This document shows positions 48,418 to 59,719 of a stretch of 64,000 bases of DNA, in pieces. The translations under genes and the position numbers were made by a program. The stretch is from Zychaea mexicana (taxonomy: Eukaryota; Mucoromycota; Mucoromycetes; Mucorales; Lichtheimiaceae). Under the pieces are notes generated by a model. It worked only from the letters and a program-made list of their open reading frames with translations. It was not told the origin of the DNA and did not search any database. Location: NCBI RefSeq assembly GCF_025766255.1, contig NW_026516798.1:1-64000 (forward strand), written 5' to 3'. The stretch's first letter is position 1. Each line of letters opens with the position of its first letter.

Positions 48418-50499
48418 TTATTCAGGAAAATCAGAGAAGTCAAGGGTTGGAGGTAAGGTGCGATGGCTTTTGTATTTTTTGGCAGCCCACTCAGCATGCT
48501 TAAAATCGAGATCCCTGCTGTAAATTTCAATGAATCTCCAGGCACGCTTTTCATAATGAATTATGTGTTGTATAATGATTCGTTGAGGAAGCTGGTGGAC
48601 GCGTTCTTGAAGGGATTTGAAGGAATAATCACATTCTTGTCTAGTAATTCTCTTCATCTCTGCCCACACTCTTTCGATCCAGTTACACTCACAATGAAAC
48701 TTTGGATATTTCTCAAAGATCATGTGGTGTTTGAAGCAGATCTCCTCCAAAAGGGACTTTTGTGCTTGGAAGTCTGGTTGACTTGACATAAGGTGCACTG
48801 CACAGCAATTACCAGAGTTTTCGCGTTGACAATAGCGAATCAAACCTTCAGCTGGCCAAAACCCTCTCTCCTTGATAACAGCGCTTAGCCCACGGGGAAC
48901 ACCAGCATCATCAACCATACGCTGAACGACCCATTGACCATCAGGTCCGATATAGCCACCGTTACGGGAAACGATTTGCTTTCCTGCTGGACCCATATTC
49001 ATTCTATAGGCATTGAGAGCATCATCCGGCATCGCAGAGTGATTAGAGCTTTGGTCAAAGCAGAAGACGCCAATGCAGTCACCGTGAAGCACTTTGAATT
49101 TCTCGATGGCTGATTCAAGCTGCTTCGCCATATGCTCTTTTTTCCAGTACCCGTCTTTTTGGGCACCAGGAATAATTGTTTCGCAACAAAATAAGCCGTG
49201 GCACGAGCATCCAAACGCGCTGAGCATTATTGCTCGACCTTGACCTTTCTTACGAATGATGCTTTCGTCTGTTGCAAGATACAAATTGCGTTTGCTGTCG
49301 TTCGAGTAGAAGTACGTCTCGTCGTGAGTAACAAGGACTTTTCTGCGGTCCTATATAATTCATAACAAAGCATTCGTTGTAAGAGCATTTATAGATTGTT
49401 TCCCTATCAAATGTACCCAAATTTGCATCGCCAGTGCCTCTGGCTCGTCGTCATTATCGTAGGAAAGCATGAGCTTACGATGCTCAAGCATTCTTTTCGA
49501 CCACTCCTTCCGATATTCAACAACGTCTTGACGTTCGTGACCGTCAATGTAAACGCCTTGTGCTTGACTATCACGCAGCATAAATCCCCATTTCTTCAGG
49601 TACCGTCTGACAGTGGATTCTGAAATCATGGTTTCAAGGCGGTGCTCAGGGTTGCATTCGTCAACAACAAGCTTTTCTTGAATGAACTCCTGGAGTCCGC
49701 GGACCGTTCTCTCCTCAGGCTTGAGAGAGCGAATGAACTCTAAGCACCTCGATTTAAGGTGCTCATCAGTAAGCATACATGCTGTCTTAATGTATGCACC
49801 TCGTTTCGACGGAACAAGCGACTTATTGACGAGGTACTCGTTGGCCCATTCGCGAATTCGTTGAGCAAAGCGTTTACCGCGTTTCCAAGTTCCTTCACTC
49901 AGTTGCAAAGACGCATCAACCTTGCCAGTGCCATTTAACACCTTCGTGAAGAAGTCGTACAGAGTGCCAAGACGGGCTCTTTGCAGCTGGTCGACGTCAG
50001 GCGTTTTCTTGTATGGATCGGCGTACTTTTGTAAGGCTAAAGCAGCCTCCTCCATGGTAAAGCGCTCTTGCTGCTTTTTCGCTTCCTTAGCTCTTTTCAA
50101 TTCGATTTTCTGAAATCCAAAAGCTTCTTCGATGCGCTGAGAGCCTGCTGCCTTTTCTCGCTCCTTTCGTTCTTTACTCGCAATAGTACGTGGATCATTC
50201 TTATGATAGAGGGTGCCACGCCCTTTTTTATCAGCACCTTCGCTCCAGACAAGGAAACCACTGGATACCTGATTGGTGACTCTGACGAGTTCTTCTTCGG
50301 TGAAGTCAGAATAGTCTTCACCAATGATTTCTTCGTCGCTGATATCTTCATCGCTGACGTGGGCTACTTCGTCAGAGGCAGGCGCAGGCTGCTCCTCACG
50401 CGTTTCAACGCGTTCTTCTGTTTCGCGCTGTAACTTCGCTTTTTTGCCGTTGTAGTAGTTGGCTTTTCCCTTGAGGGATCTTTTGCTTGGTTTAGGCAT
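48418..50499 (-). CDS. DDE_3-type (Tc1/IS630-related) transposase
   Basis: Two exons, 50499-49417 and 49350-48418, joined in phase to give 671 residues. The start MPKPSKRSLKGKANYYNGKK is chosen because it opens a basic region; an upstream ATG at 50604 would add 35 residues. The N-terminal half is charged (acidic segment HVSDEDISDEEIIGEDYSD, then lysine/glutamate-rich coils). Next come helix-turn-helix-like segments (AYIKTACMLTDEHLKSRC and ISESTVRRYLKKWGFML). The catalytic domain shows VLVTHDETYFYSND (first Asp), GVFCFDQSSNHSAMPDD (second Asp) and FHCECNWIERVWAEMKR (Glu). About 126 residues separate the second Asp from the Glu, far more than the 34-37 of classical Tc1/mariner, because of an insertion holding a Cys pair (NSGNCCAVHL). 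This architecture is shared by a widespread fungal DDE_3 family. All catalytic residues are present. Confidence 0.92.
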
Positions 50500-50797
50500 G
50501 TTGAATTGCAATGGAGTTGTGATGGGAAGTAATGGTTCGATAGTAAATGGAAGAAGTGCTAATTGCGTTAGTTCAAAGCGAAATGGTGTAGACTTTGAAC
50601 GCAAAAAACGATTGTATCCCAGCCAAATAGGGCCAAATACGGAAACTTTGAGGTGTTATTGCGCAGCGACAAATGGCTCAATCAAAATAAAATTTAGCAC
50701 ACCGTGTTCCTCTCATCGAAAGCTGTCGATTGCGCTATATTTCGTGGCATTTGCAGGTGATGGGAAATTTCTATAAAGGTTGAAAATTGGGTCTCAG

Positions 50798-50824
50798 AAA
50801 CTCCCTTCAAGCTGACTCCCACCA
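50798..50824 (-). repeat. Terminal inverted repeat, Tc1-like element
   Basis: 27 bp, exact inverse of 48340-48366, followed by the TA target duplication. Confidence 0.95.
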
Positions 50825-50826
50825 TA

Positions 50827-51222
50827 TACTAAAACAATATTGTATCTTTTTTTAATTCAGAACTGTTTTTGGTAAGGAGATTGATGTGAGCCGGGCTATT
50901 ATTCATTTCCAGTTGTGCTACATTAAATACTTCGTTTTAGCAATGCAATACACGTCCTTACACACGGGAAGGATGACAGCGCCCATATATGTAAATTTTA
51001 TTCGGCTCGATAAATGCTCATATGACATTGTATTTTTTGGAGATATGCTAATGCCCGGCTTGCTGGAAGGGTTGATGGTACGTGCGTGCAGTAAGTAAAG
51101 GTATTAAGAATGAGGAAGTTAGCATAACATTCGGCGGAAAAATTAAAGCATTTTGTGGTCCGATATAGGTTTACACTTTTTTTTTTTTTTTTTTCGCGAA
51201 ACACAAAAAACACACTAACACA
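50827..51222. other. Spacer between transposon and POP4
   Basis: No gene seen. A homopolymer T-run at 51177-51194 lies just upstream of the POP4 start and is probably in its promoter or leader. Confidence 0.5.
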
Positions 51223-52175
51223 ATGGAACAGCGTAAGGATTCCGTGATCTCTCAGGTAGATCTCACATAGTTAACCGTGCTATTCAATGCAGGAGAGAAT
51301 CTATATTTGCCCTTAAGCGGAAAGAAGAAATCGACAGATGATCAGGTAAAAGTGTTTCTATGTGAGCAATCTTGTGTGGCTGCTGAATTAAGGCATGACC
51401 AACAGTTTGATCAACCTCTGTTATCCGACTTAGGGTGTAACGAGAGGCCTTGTTCAAGATTATCTCCACAGCAATGCATCGACCGACAAAGTGATAAACG
51501 AAATGAAGGTTGTGCATCTCGATGCCACGGAAACGATACCGAAACACGATCCTGCAAAGAAGCGAGGCAAGCGGCTTACTGCATCAGAAAAGCGCGCGAT
51601 GCGGATATACGACATACCGAAAAAGGGGGTCAAGTACGCGCACTTTGAGCCGCTGCACAATTTATGGCAAGGGTATATGAAGGAGCTCTATGGCCAGGGT
51701 CAGAATCCATCGCAGTTTGCACAGAAGTTGCTGAAGGCGGACTTCCATGGCGCCATTATTAAAGGTGCTTGCTCTACATGGAAACGACAGATTGCAACTT
51801 ATATATAATTCGATGGTTACTGACATGCTTGTTGGGGGGTGGGTTTCCATAGTGACGAAGAGCAACAACCCGCTGCTGGTGGGCTCTGCAGGCATTGTTG
51901 TTCAAGAAACACAAAACCTGTTCAAGATAATAACACAGGAGGATCGCCTCAAATGTGAGGATCCTTTCGATCTTGGTTCAGAAGGGTGCTGATGATATGG
52001 ATTGCTGCTAATATAAGAAACATGTATATTAGCTATACCGAAGGGCAAGACTGTGTTCCAAGTGGAGTTGGATGCGTGTGCATGTACATTGACGTTGTAT
52101 GGACAGCAGCTGCTGACCCGGTCCGCCGAACGAGCAGCGAAGAAGTTCAAAGCTAAACCGACGATTGATCTATAG
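51223..52175 (+). CDS. POP4: Ribonuclease P/MRP protein subunit POP4 (Rpp29)
   Basis: RNA-binding subunit of RNase P and RNase MRP, acting in tRNA 5' maturation and rRNA processing. It is built from about five exons, with a conserved core reading KKGVKYAHFEPLHNLWQGYM, then KLLKADFHGAIIK, then GSAGIVVQETQNLFKIITQE and KGKTVFQVELDACACTLTLY. It ends RSAERAAKKFKAKPTIDL. This tail is nearly diagnostic of the Rpp29 family (Sm-like UPF0086 fold). The start MEQRKDSVISQ at 51223 is the first ATG after a CT/T-rich leader. The first intron (from 51256) is uncertain: keeping frame needs an acceptor at a GAGAG site about 42 bp downstream. The last two introns start at about 51764 and 51954. Confidence 0.9.
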
Positions 52176-52637
52176 GAAATATTGCTGAAGAAGAAGCAAG
52201 AAGGGGATTCTAGCCCTTGTGCATCCTCTCGAAAGGCGCTTGCAAAACATGATGACCAATGTTGTCGGGGGATGGATGGGTTGGTTGGGTGCATGCAGTA
52301 AATCATTGAGGGAATTTCTGGATGTGCGCTGCAGAGCATGCGCCCTGCCTGCCTATTTTGTATCGGCGGGTTTGATTTCCGTAGCACGGACGCTTTCCTA
52401 GCAGTTTCACAAACATGGATTAAAGCCTATTCTAAGCTCTAACCTCCAAATACATAATAGCAACTTTTTTTTCCCTCTTCTTCAATAACTCTTGTTCGTA
52501 CTCCCTTCCTTTCCTTTCCTTTTTCCCCCTCTTCTTCTTCTTTTATCATCCTTGCTTTTATCGCCATACCCTCACGCTCGTTCCTTTCCTTTCATCTATT
52601 CGACCAACGACCTCCGCAATAAAGTGCCAACTCAGTC
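52176..52637. promoter_or_regulatory. Intergenic region and CT-rich leader of RhoGAP gene
   Basis: The last 200 bp are a long CT-rich stretch ending 10-15 bp before the RhoGAP start, as in other genes here. No separate gene is visible. Confidence 0.5.
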
Positions 52638-55600
52638 ATGGCTTCAGTGAACGATCAGCAACCTCCTGTTTGCATTGGCTGTAGAAACTTCATCGAGGAA
52701 GGATCCGTGATTGCATTTGGAGATGCCCTTTTTCATTTGGACTGGTAGGGGTGGTGTTTTGGCTCTTTTGTTTATTATTTACTATAGCCGCGTCTTTGCC
52801 ACATCAAGGATTGCTTACAGGAGCGCCGGCGATCAATCTTATTTATTAGCTTTAACTGTGCAAAGTGCGCGCTCCCTGTCGACTGCAACTCGAAACTGCT
52901 CCTGCTCACCGATGGACGACCGGTGTGCGAGCACTGCTCATATGTTTGCGTAGCGTGCAAGCAATCCATTAGGGACGAAGCCGTCATGACCGGTAACACG
53001 AGCAAAAAGAGAGGAACAGAGCTCTCAGAGGAACAGGCGGCGGGGTGTGACCATAAATGTTTGATGAGACAAGGTTTGATTAAACGTGCAACTCTATAAA
53101 TAGGGGATGAGGCCTACCATGCCAATTGTTTCAGATGCGTATTATGCAAGAAGAAGATCGACGATCTTGTATTCACCCAAACAAGCAAGGTTAGCTTCAG
53201 CTCGAAAGGGGGGGAGGAGGCGAGCTTATAGCCGTTGATTGGCAGCATATTTAATTACTCTTTTCCAATTTTTCAGGGCATCTATTGCACACCATGTCAC
53301 GAGCAACGCAAAGCAGAACGACAACGCAGACGAGGCGACCGAGAAAAGCGCAGCCATAACAAACCGTCTACTTCGCCCAAGGCAGCAACACCTGTACCAT
53401 CACAACAACAGCAACCAGCGTCTTCCCGCACGAGCCGTCTTCTTGATCCTGATTTAGCGTCCGATTACATGCGTCTTCAGCAGGCATTGGCACGGCCAAA
53501 CGGCAGCAATAATCAGCCTGAAGTCCGCTCTTCCTCTTCCTCCACAACGCGCTCTTCGCTCGACCGTCCACCCACCCCTACACGCTCTCGTAGCAGTTCT
53601 GTCGACGCTTTATCCAATAGCGCCGGCAAGTCTACAACTACTCGTCCAATGCCACCGTCTCGAAAGCCGCCTGCTACACCCCCACGCTCATCCTCATCCA
53701 ACGCCAGCTCACCAGCCACCCCTATCAACAAAAAACGTCTATCATCCATACCCTCAGCCAACAACTCGGCCGACTCGCTCCCTGAAGTTACCCCAAGCGC
53801 CTCTTCCAACAACATATACCTCTTGAACGACGGCAGCGTTTCCAAGGGCAATCTATCTGTAGAAAGCACTTCGGCATTACCCAATGTGCCCTCCCTTAAT
53901 CTAACATTCTTCGATAATGAGTCATCCGATTTACTTAATCTAACAAAAAGTCTTGGCGCCAACTTGACTGTGAGTTCAAGTCCCTCCTCGTCAGCCAGTA
54001 CACATCAAAAGAAGCCGGCCAAACAAGGCGGGAAATCAGCAGTATCAAAACTCACCAAGGCAACCGAACTTTTGACTTCATCGCTGCGGCACTCACCACC
54101 TCTCACCTCATCCAAGTCTTCCTCAGCTTCATCTTCTGCCACGACATGGACGGATTTTCCACAGCCGCCTACCAACACCGTCAAACCAAGCGATAGTCTG
54201 TTATCTGTTTCATCCTTTGACCTGGACTCTGACCATATCCCAACGGATCGAGCTTCGGTGGAGAAGCTCAGGGCTGAGTTAAAGGCAGCTAACAGTAAAG
54301 TCGTTGAGCTTAACAACAACTTGAACAAAATTAAAGCAAGTCTATAATTTCCCGTGTAACAGCGTACAAAAAACACTAACCAGGAACGCAATTCCTAATA
54401 GGAAGCCAGCAAACGAGCGCTAGACGAGTTTGCACGTGCCAAGGACGATTTCAGCAAAGAAGCCAATGTACGCCAGCAGCACGAGTATACAATCATGCAG
54501 TTTAGACATCATGTCAACACCCTCCAACAACAGCAGCAGGTCCCCGGTGCAGCAACAGCAGCCCAATATGCACCATTGTCGAACGAAGAGATCGAACGCG
54601 CTGCTAGGGTACGCGTAGAATTAGAGCGGACCTGCAAGGAGCTAAAGATCTATCGTGATACTTTATCCGAGGGCATTGCTAATATGGCTGACAAGCAAGC
54701 TGGTCTTGCCGGAAGGTAAAATAAAGCTCACCGTGCGAATTCCAATGGGAATTAAGGGGGACGGGGTTAGGGAGAGGTAAATTTGACCGACATAATGTTT
54801 ACTTACTATATTTAGCAGATCTATAGAAGAGCACCACAGAGCTCTAATAACGCAAGTTAAGTCTCTCACACGAGAACGCGATGCATTGAAACAGGAAACT
54901 GAAAACCTCAGTCGAGTGCGTGACGAGGTTATCAATGAAATGGTCATCCTCAACACACAGAATGCCGAGCTCAACAGTATGAATAACGATCTATCACGGC
55001 GGGTGACAGCTCGCGAACGAGAGGCTGCTGCAGTGATGGCCGGTACATCGTTTCTGTACCCAACCTCTTCTACATCCACCGAATCGCAATCGCCAGGTAC
55101 CATGCAGCGCAAGTCCTCAGAAACTAGTGTGGACATCCCATCTATTGCGTCCCGTGATAGCTTTAATGGCACACAGGCACCCAAGTTGTTTAAAATGAAA
55201 AAAAGCCCGTTCAATCGCTTTGGCGGTGGCATGAAATCGAGCAAGACCGACCCAGCATTGTCGACATCCGCGGAGAGCAGCAGTGGACCATACAATCTTC
55301 CCAATGCCAGCGTAAGCAGCCAAAGTCTGGCTGATTATTCTCGACGAGAGGCACGACAAAATTCAAAGCAGTCGCAAACAAGTATGCAGGGAGCCCATTC
55401 GTTCCAGCCAACACCGTTCCTGAGACCTGTCAAGTGCAGTGTTTGCTATGAAAAGATGTGGGGTCTTTCGGAATATCGCTGTCAAGGATGTGGCATGGCT
55501 TCCCATGGTAAATGTCTGAGTCACGTGCCATCCATGTGTTTTGCTTCTACGGCCAGCTCGTTGGAGTTGACGAGCCCAATGGAAATGGAAACACCCAAAG

Positions 55601-56471
55601 CTTGTATGTGTTTATTCATGTGTGATAATGCTATATTCCATCTACAGCAAGCAAACTGACCGAGTGAACCTTTTATACTGTCTAGTGAGCATGTTTGGAG
55701 CCGATCTATGTTCACAGGCAGCGCAAGAAGGCCGAGACGTCCCGCTGGTCGTGGAAAAATGTATCGAGGCGGTCGAGAACAGAGGCATGGACTATGAAGG
55801 CGTTTACCGTAAATCAGGCGGTGCCGCACAAATGCGAGCCATCCAAGTTGCCTTTGATCAAGGCGATGCTATTGATCTAAACAACGAGGACAAATATAAT
55901 GATATCTGCGCTGTAACAAGCGTGCTCAAACACTATTTCCGACAACTCCCTAATCCACTACTTACTTACGAACAATACATGAATTTCATTAATGCTGTCT
56001 GTAAGTATTGTGGAATGTGATTATATTGTATTCCTCGCGCAATTCAGCGAACGACAAACTCATACGATATATTCATTATTATAGCTCTACCACTTGGCCC
56101 TGAAAAAGCAGACAAGTTCATTGAGCTATTATCCCAGCTACCCAAGGCAAATTACGATACCCTTAAAATGTTAATGGAACATCTTCAACGGTAACTTATT
56201 TTTAGAAACGGAGATATTAATCCCCCCCCACCACCAACGTACAGCAATGGATAACTAAACTAGAAACATGTTGACCGCTCAATTATATAGTGTGAGTCGA
56301 AATAGCCTAGAAAATCGAATGACGGTGAAGAACCTGTCACTCGTCTTTGCGCCCACACTGATGCGTGATAGAGATTCAGCGCGTGATTTTATGGACATGA
56401 GCTATACCAACGCCACGATGGAATACTTGATCACATACGCTCATGAAGTGTTTATTGACGAAGGACGGTAG
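52638..56471 (+). CDS. LIM-coiled-coil-C1-RhoGAP protein
   Basis: GTPase-activating protein for a Rho/Cdc42-type GTPase, so likely a regulator of polarity and the actin cytoskeleton. About nine or ten exons, roughly 950 residues. Domains in order: two LIM zinc fingers (CIGCRNFIEEG..., CFNCAKCALPV, CEHCSYVCVACK, CFRCVLCKKKI, YCTPCHEQR) over the first 120 residues. A long Ser/Pro-rich low-complexity region follows, then coiled coil (LRAELKAANSKVVELNNNLN and ALKQETENLSRVRDEVINEM). Next is a C1-type zinc finger (HSFQPTPFLRPVKCSVCYEK, YRCQGCGMASHGKCLSHVPS). The RhoGAP domain is at the C-terminus: GVYRKSGGAAQMRAIQ with the arginine finger, LKHYFRQLPNPLLTYE, and MTVKNLSLVFAPTLMRD. The order resembles fungal Rga/RgaA-type proteins. 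It is convergent with JIP5, with only 98 bp between stops. Confidence 0.92.
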
Positions 56472-56569
56472 AAAACTCTCGTATCCTTTAATCTGTTCTA
56501 TTACGCAAACTGTGTACTTTTGTATTTAGTTATACTTTTGTAATTACATTCTATTTATTTATTATTACA

Positions 56570-58399
56570 CTAAAGATCTGCAAAAAACGCAGCTTTTCTG
56601 AGATTCTTCTTTGACATGTTTCCAGTTTTCCGCTTCTTTTTGGATGGCTTTGTCTTTTCTTCCTCATCGCTATCACTATCACTATCTTCTTCTTCATCAT
56701 CATCGTCGTCAACCTCATTCCCATCCTTATCCTTATCCGCATCCTCAACTTGATCGTCTTCGCTGTCGCTTTCACTGTCATCACCTTGACCACTGTCATC
56801 ATCCTCAGCATCTTTGCCAGCAACAACTTGGATTGCCTTTACATCCTCCTTTTCATCTTTGTCTTCTTCTTCATCGTCGTCGTCGTCATCTCCTGCATTC
56901 TCATCAAACAGGAACGCAACATCCCAGAATCGTAATGTGCTGTCATGCCCGCTGCTGATAAGATATTTTTTGTCATGGCATAACCGTATATGCTCAATTG
57001 GCATATCTTCGCCGTGATCACCGATCACACCATGGAACTGATTAGGTAACACAGACACGATTCTGAAAATAAATAACCACGGTGTTTATTAGCTTCCCCT
57101 CCTCTCTTTTGTTGAATTTTATATACTGGAAAGGAGGAGCTATCATTACGTACCGGATAATGCCATCGCTACTGCCCGTGCATATCGTATCTTCATCCAA
57201 TTTACAGATCGTATCAATTGAGTTGGGATGACCAACAATGCGATCGTTGTAATCGCCCCAGTCGCCCCAAGACCATAAGCTCAAAATGCCTTCCTGTGAT
57301 CCGACTACAGCCTTGCTACCATTCTAGGTGATTTTAAAGTTTGTGATAAGAGATAAGTTTTTATGTTGCGGTTTCCGTGCAAAAGGGAAAGGGTTTTACC
57401 TTGACCAGCGCGACTGATAACAATTCATCCTCCATATTGTCGGACATGGCTGAGACGTTTGGTTTTCGGATATCCCAAGTAGATAGATATCCATCTCCTC
57501 TATTGAACACATAAAGCAAGACGAACATGAGTACGTGTACAGTCGTCCAGATTTCTGACGATTCCTTACGACCCTTCCGCACACTAGCTTGTAACGAAAA
57601 AGAGGAAGAATCAAAGTTACCCAGCAGCCACCAGTGTCTTTTTATCGGCCCTGAAAACCATATCCGCAATGAAATCTTCATGCTCCTCGTACACCATGAC
57701 AGCATCTTGTTTCCGTCTATCCCAAAGCTGGTTGTTTTTTTTTTGTTAGTAAGAGTTGTTAGTTATCCAATGGAAAAGCATAATTATCATCGAAGCAAGT
57801 GTACCTTGATAACACCTTGATCATCACCAGTGGCGAGTATGTTATCGTTCAAACACAAAAGGGCATTAAGCGGATTACTGTTAAAATATTCAACGCCAAA
57901 TAAGAACCTAGACAGCCTTATGCACACACAATCTTTAGGAACACTTACTCATGGGATCTCTCTCTACTGCTCAAAATCTTCCCTGTCTCAGTATCCATAA
58001 GGCAGATCATTCTGTCCTTCGATATGCTGTAAAGGCCTGCATACACGGGTCATTTATTGTCCAAGATTTATTTTTTTTATGCTTCCTTACCTGCACCATC
58101 CAAAGTAAACTCTACACCACGACAGGATTTTTTGAAAGGGCGTTCCGTCCATAAATGTTCATGTTTATCAAGACCGTACTTGTGACTATATCCCGAGATC
58201 GATCAGAATTTTCATTGATCAAAGTAGCTGCATAAATCACAAATAGATTTAGAAGTCTAAATGTTCTTCTGTAATGTTCATACCAAAGGACTTTGCCGTT
58301 AATCAGGCCGGTTGCTACGAGATCGCGACTTGGATGCACAGCACAATCAAAGATGGTTTTCCCAAAGTCTAGTGGGCTGGGTGCCTTATCATTTGCCAT
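56570..58399 (-). CDS. JIP5: WD40 ribosome-biogenesis protein JIP5 (WDR55 type)
   Basis: Nucleolar WD40-repeat protein needed for ribosome (60S) biogenesis. About seven exons. The N-terminus MANDKAPSPLDFGKTIFDCA continues VHPSRDLVATGLINGKVLW (first WD repeat), then HEHLWTERPFKKSCRGVEFT in exon 2. Later repeats end in motifs such as LISSGHDSTLRFWDVAFLF. The C-terminus is a very acidic tract of about 70 residues, then a lysine-rich stretch (KTKPSKKKRKTGNMSKKNL) and the family-typical end RKAAFFADL. The start at 58399 is preferred because upstream codons are not protein-like. It is the reverse-strand neighbour of the RhoGAP gene. Confidence 0.9.
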
Positions 58400-59614
58400 T
58401 ATAAGGTTCTTTCTGTGAGTGTGGGTGTTGTTCTCTGACAACAAAATAATGTGTCTCTTGTTACAAGTGAGTTCCAATTTTTTTCTTATTTCCTAATTAG
58501 GGGCACGCATATCTTCCTGGCTTGGATCCGCACCATCTGCTTTCCTTAATTTCTTATGTGCAACTGTTTCTTAGCAACGATTTTACAAAGCTGCATATTG
58601 TAAAATTCTTGGGGACGATGTGTCTTCATCCTATAATTTAAATATCGAGCTTGTATTCTTTCAGTCTTTGGCTACGTCTAAATAAATCATATTTGATGCT
58701 TAATCAAATCACACTCCTCTGATGGGCCGGACTAGTCCGTCTTGATTTGTGCTCCCCCACCTAACAGATTACTGCTATCTACCTTTCACCTTATCGTTAT
58801 CATATTTGTAGACATTCTGATTGTCACATATGAGCTCCTTTTGGACACCTTTTACTCTAACTATACGTGTGAAGCGCGAAAATACCATGTGTCCTTTCAA
58901 TTACTGGATAGACACTTTGACGTCTTTTTTGTTTTGTTTTTTCGAGTGTGAAATTTCATTGCTGCTAATTCCATTAGAAGTACACACGACAGTACGCAAA
59001 CATTATATGCTCTCCTTGGTAATAAAGAATGGCAGCAGTGACACGGACAAGCACCAAAAGGCTAAATTGAGATAAATGACTCAAAAAGGAAGTTTTTATT
59101 TTATCATTATCGCTAGGATAGGGTATTGTTGCTCTTTGCGCAAGAGCAGTAAATAGCAGCAAGAATGCTGAGTCAGAAAAGACGGTGCGAATCTTAAATC
59201 ATTGAGCACTGGTGAGAGACAGTAATGACGGTCTTAAACGCCGTGGGTGTTAGGAGAGTGTAAGGCGGGCTTAGACGCCGGGTAGTAACGTAGGATAAGT
59301 AAGTGTATGGCCTTGTGATAGGCTGCAAATCTAGAAACAGACGTGCCAGATCTCCCCGAAAACTCTGTTACACTGTACGATAAACCTAAAGTCGATAATT
59401 ATTTGGTCTTTCCGAGTAATTGGTCGCATAAAGAGAAAGCCGTATGATCGCGTTTCTCATACACCCACACCCACACCCACACAAGACACTCACGCATTAG
59501 GTTCCCGTGGTACACCATCCTTTCGAAACGCGAGCGCAAGAGTGATAAGACAAGGAATAGAAAGAAGATCCCGAAACATGATGGTGATAAGTCATTGCTT
59601 ACTAGATAAAAAAC
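58400..59614. promoter_or_regulatory. Divergent intergenic region between JIP5 and amine oxidase
   Basis: 1.2 kb with no gene. It holds a direct near-repeat at 59231-59254 and 59267-59288 (both with a GNCTTANACGCCG core) and a short hexamer array of ACACCC at 59461-59482. Neither matches an RNA gene I recognise. Confidence 0.5.
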
Positions 59615-59622
59615 TATATAAA
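59615..59622 (+). promoter_or_regulatory. TATA box of amine oxidase gene
   Basis: TATATAAA 98-105 bp upstream of the start codon, followed by a CT-dinucleotide run. Confidence 0.6.
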
Positions 59623-59675
59623 CCAACTATCTTTTCCTTTCTAAACCGATCGCCAACCCTCGTCTTCTCATTGTC

Positions 59676-59676
59676 T

Positions 59677-59702
<26 letters not shown>
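59676..59702 (+). repeat. CT dinucleotide repeat in leader
   Basis: Uninterrupted CT run in the 5' leader of the amine oxidase gene, 17-44 bp before the ATG. Confidence 0.85.
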
Positions 59703-59711
<9 letters not shown>

Positions 59712-59719
59712 GACTAATC

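Larger units (their letters stand above)
48340..50824 (-). mobile_element. Tc1/mariner-related transposon with perfect TIRs and TA duplication
   Basis: A 2,485-bp element. Both ends are the identical 27-bp inverted repeat starting TGGTGGGAGTCAGCTTGAAG, and each end is flanked by TA (48338-48339 and 50825-50826), the standard Tc1/mariner target duplication. It contains one spliced transposase gene on the minus strand. Perfect repeats and an uninterrupted gene point to a recent insertion, possibly still active (inference). Confidence 0.93.

Noticed and set aside
59461..59482. ACACCC hexamer array resembling a telomeric repeat
   Set aside because: Only three to four units in a promoter, far from any other sign of a chromosome end.
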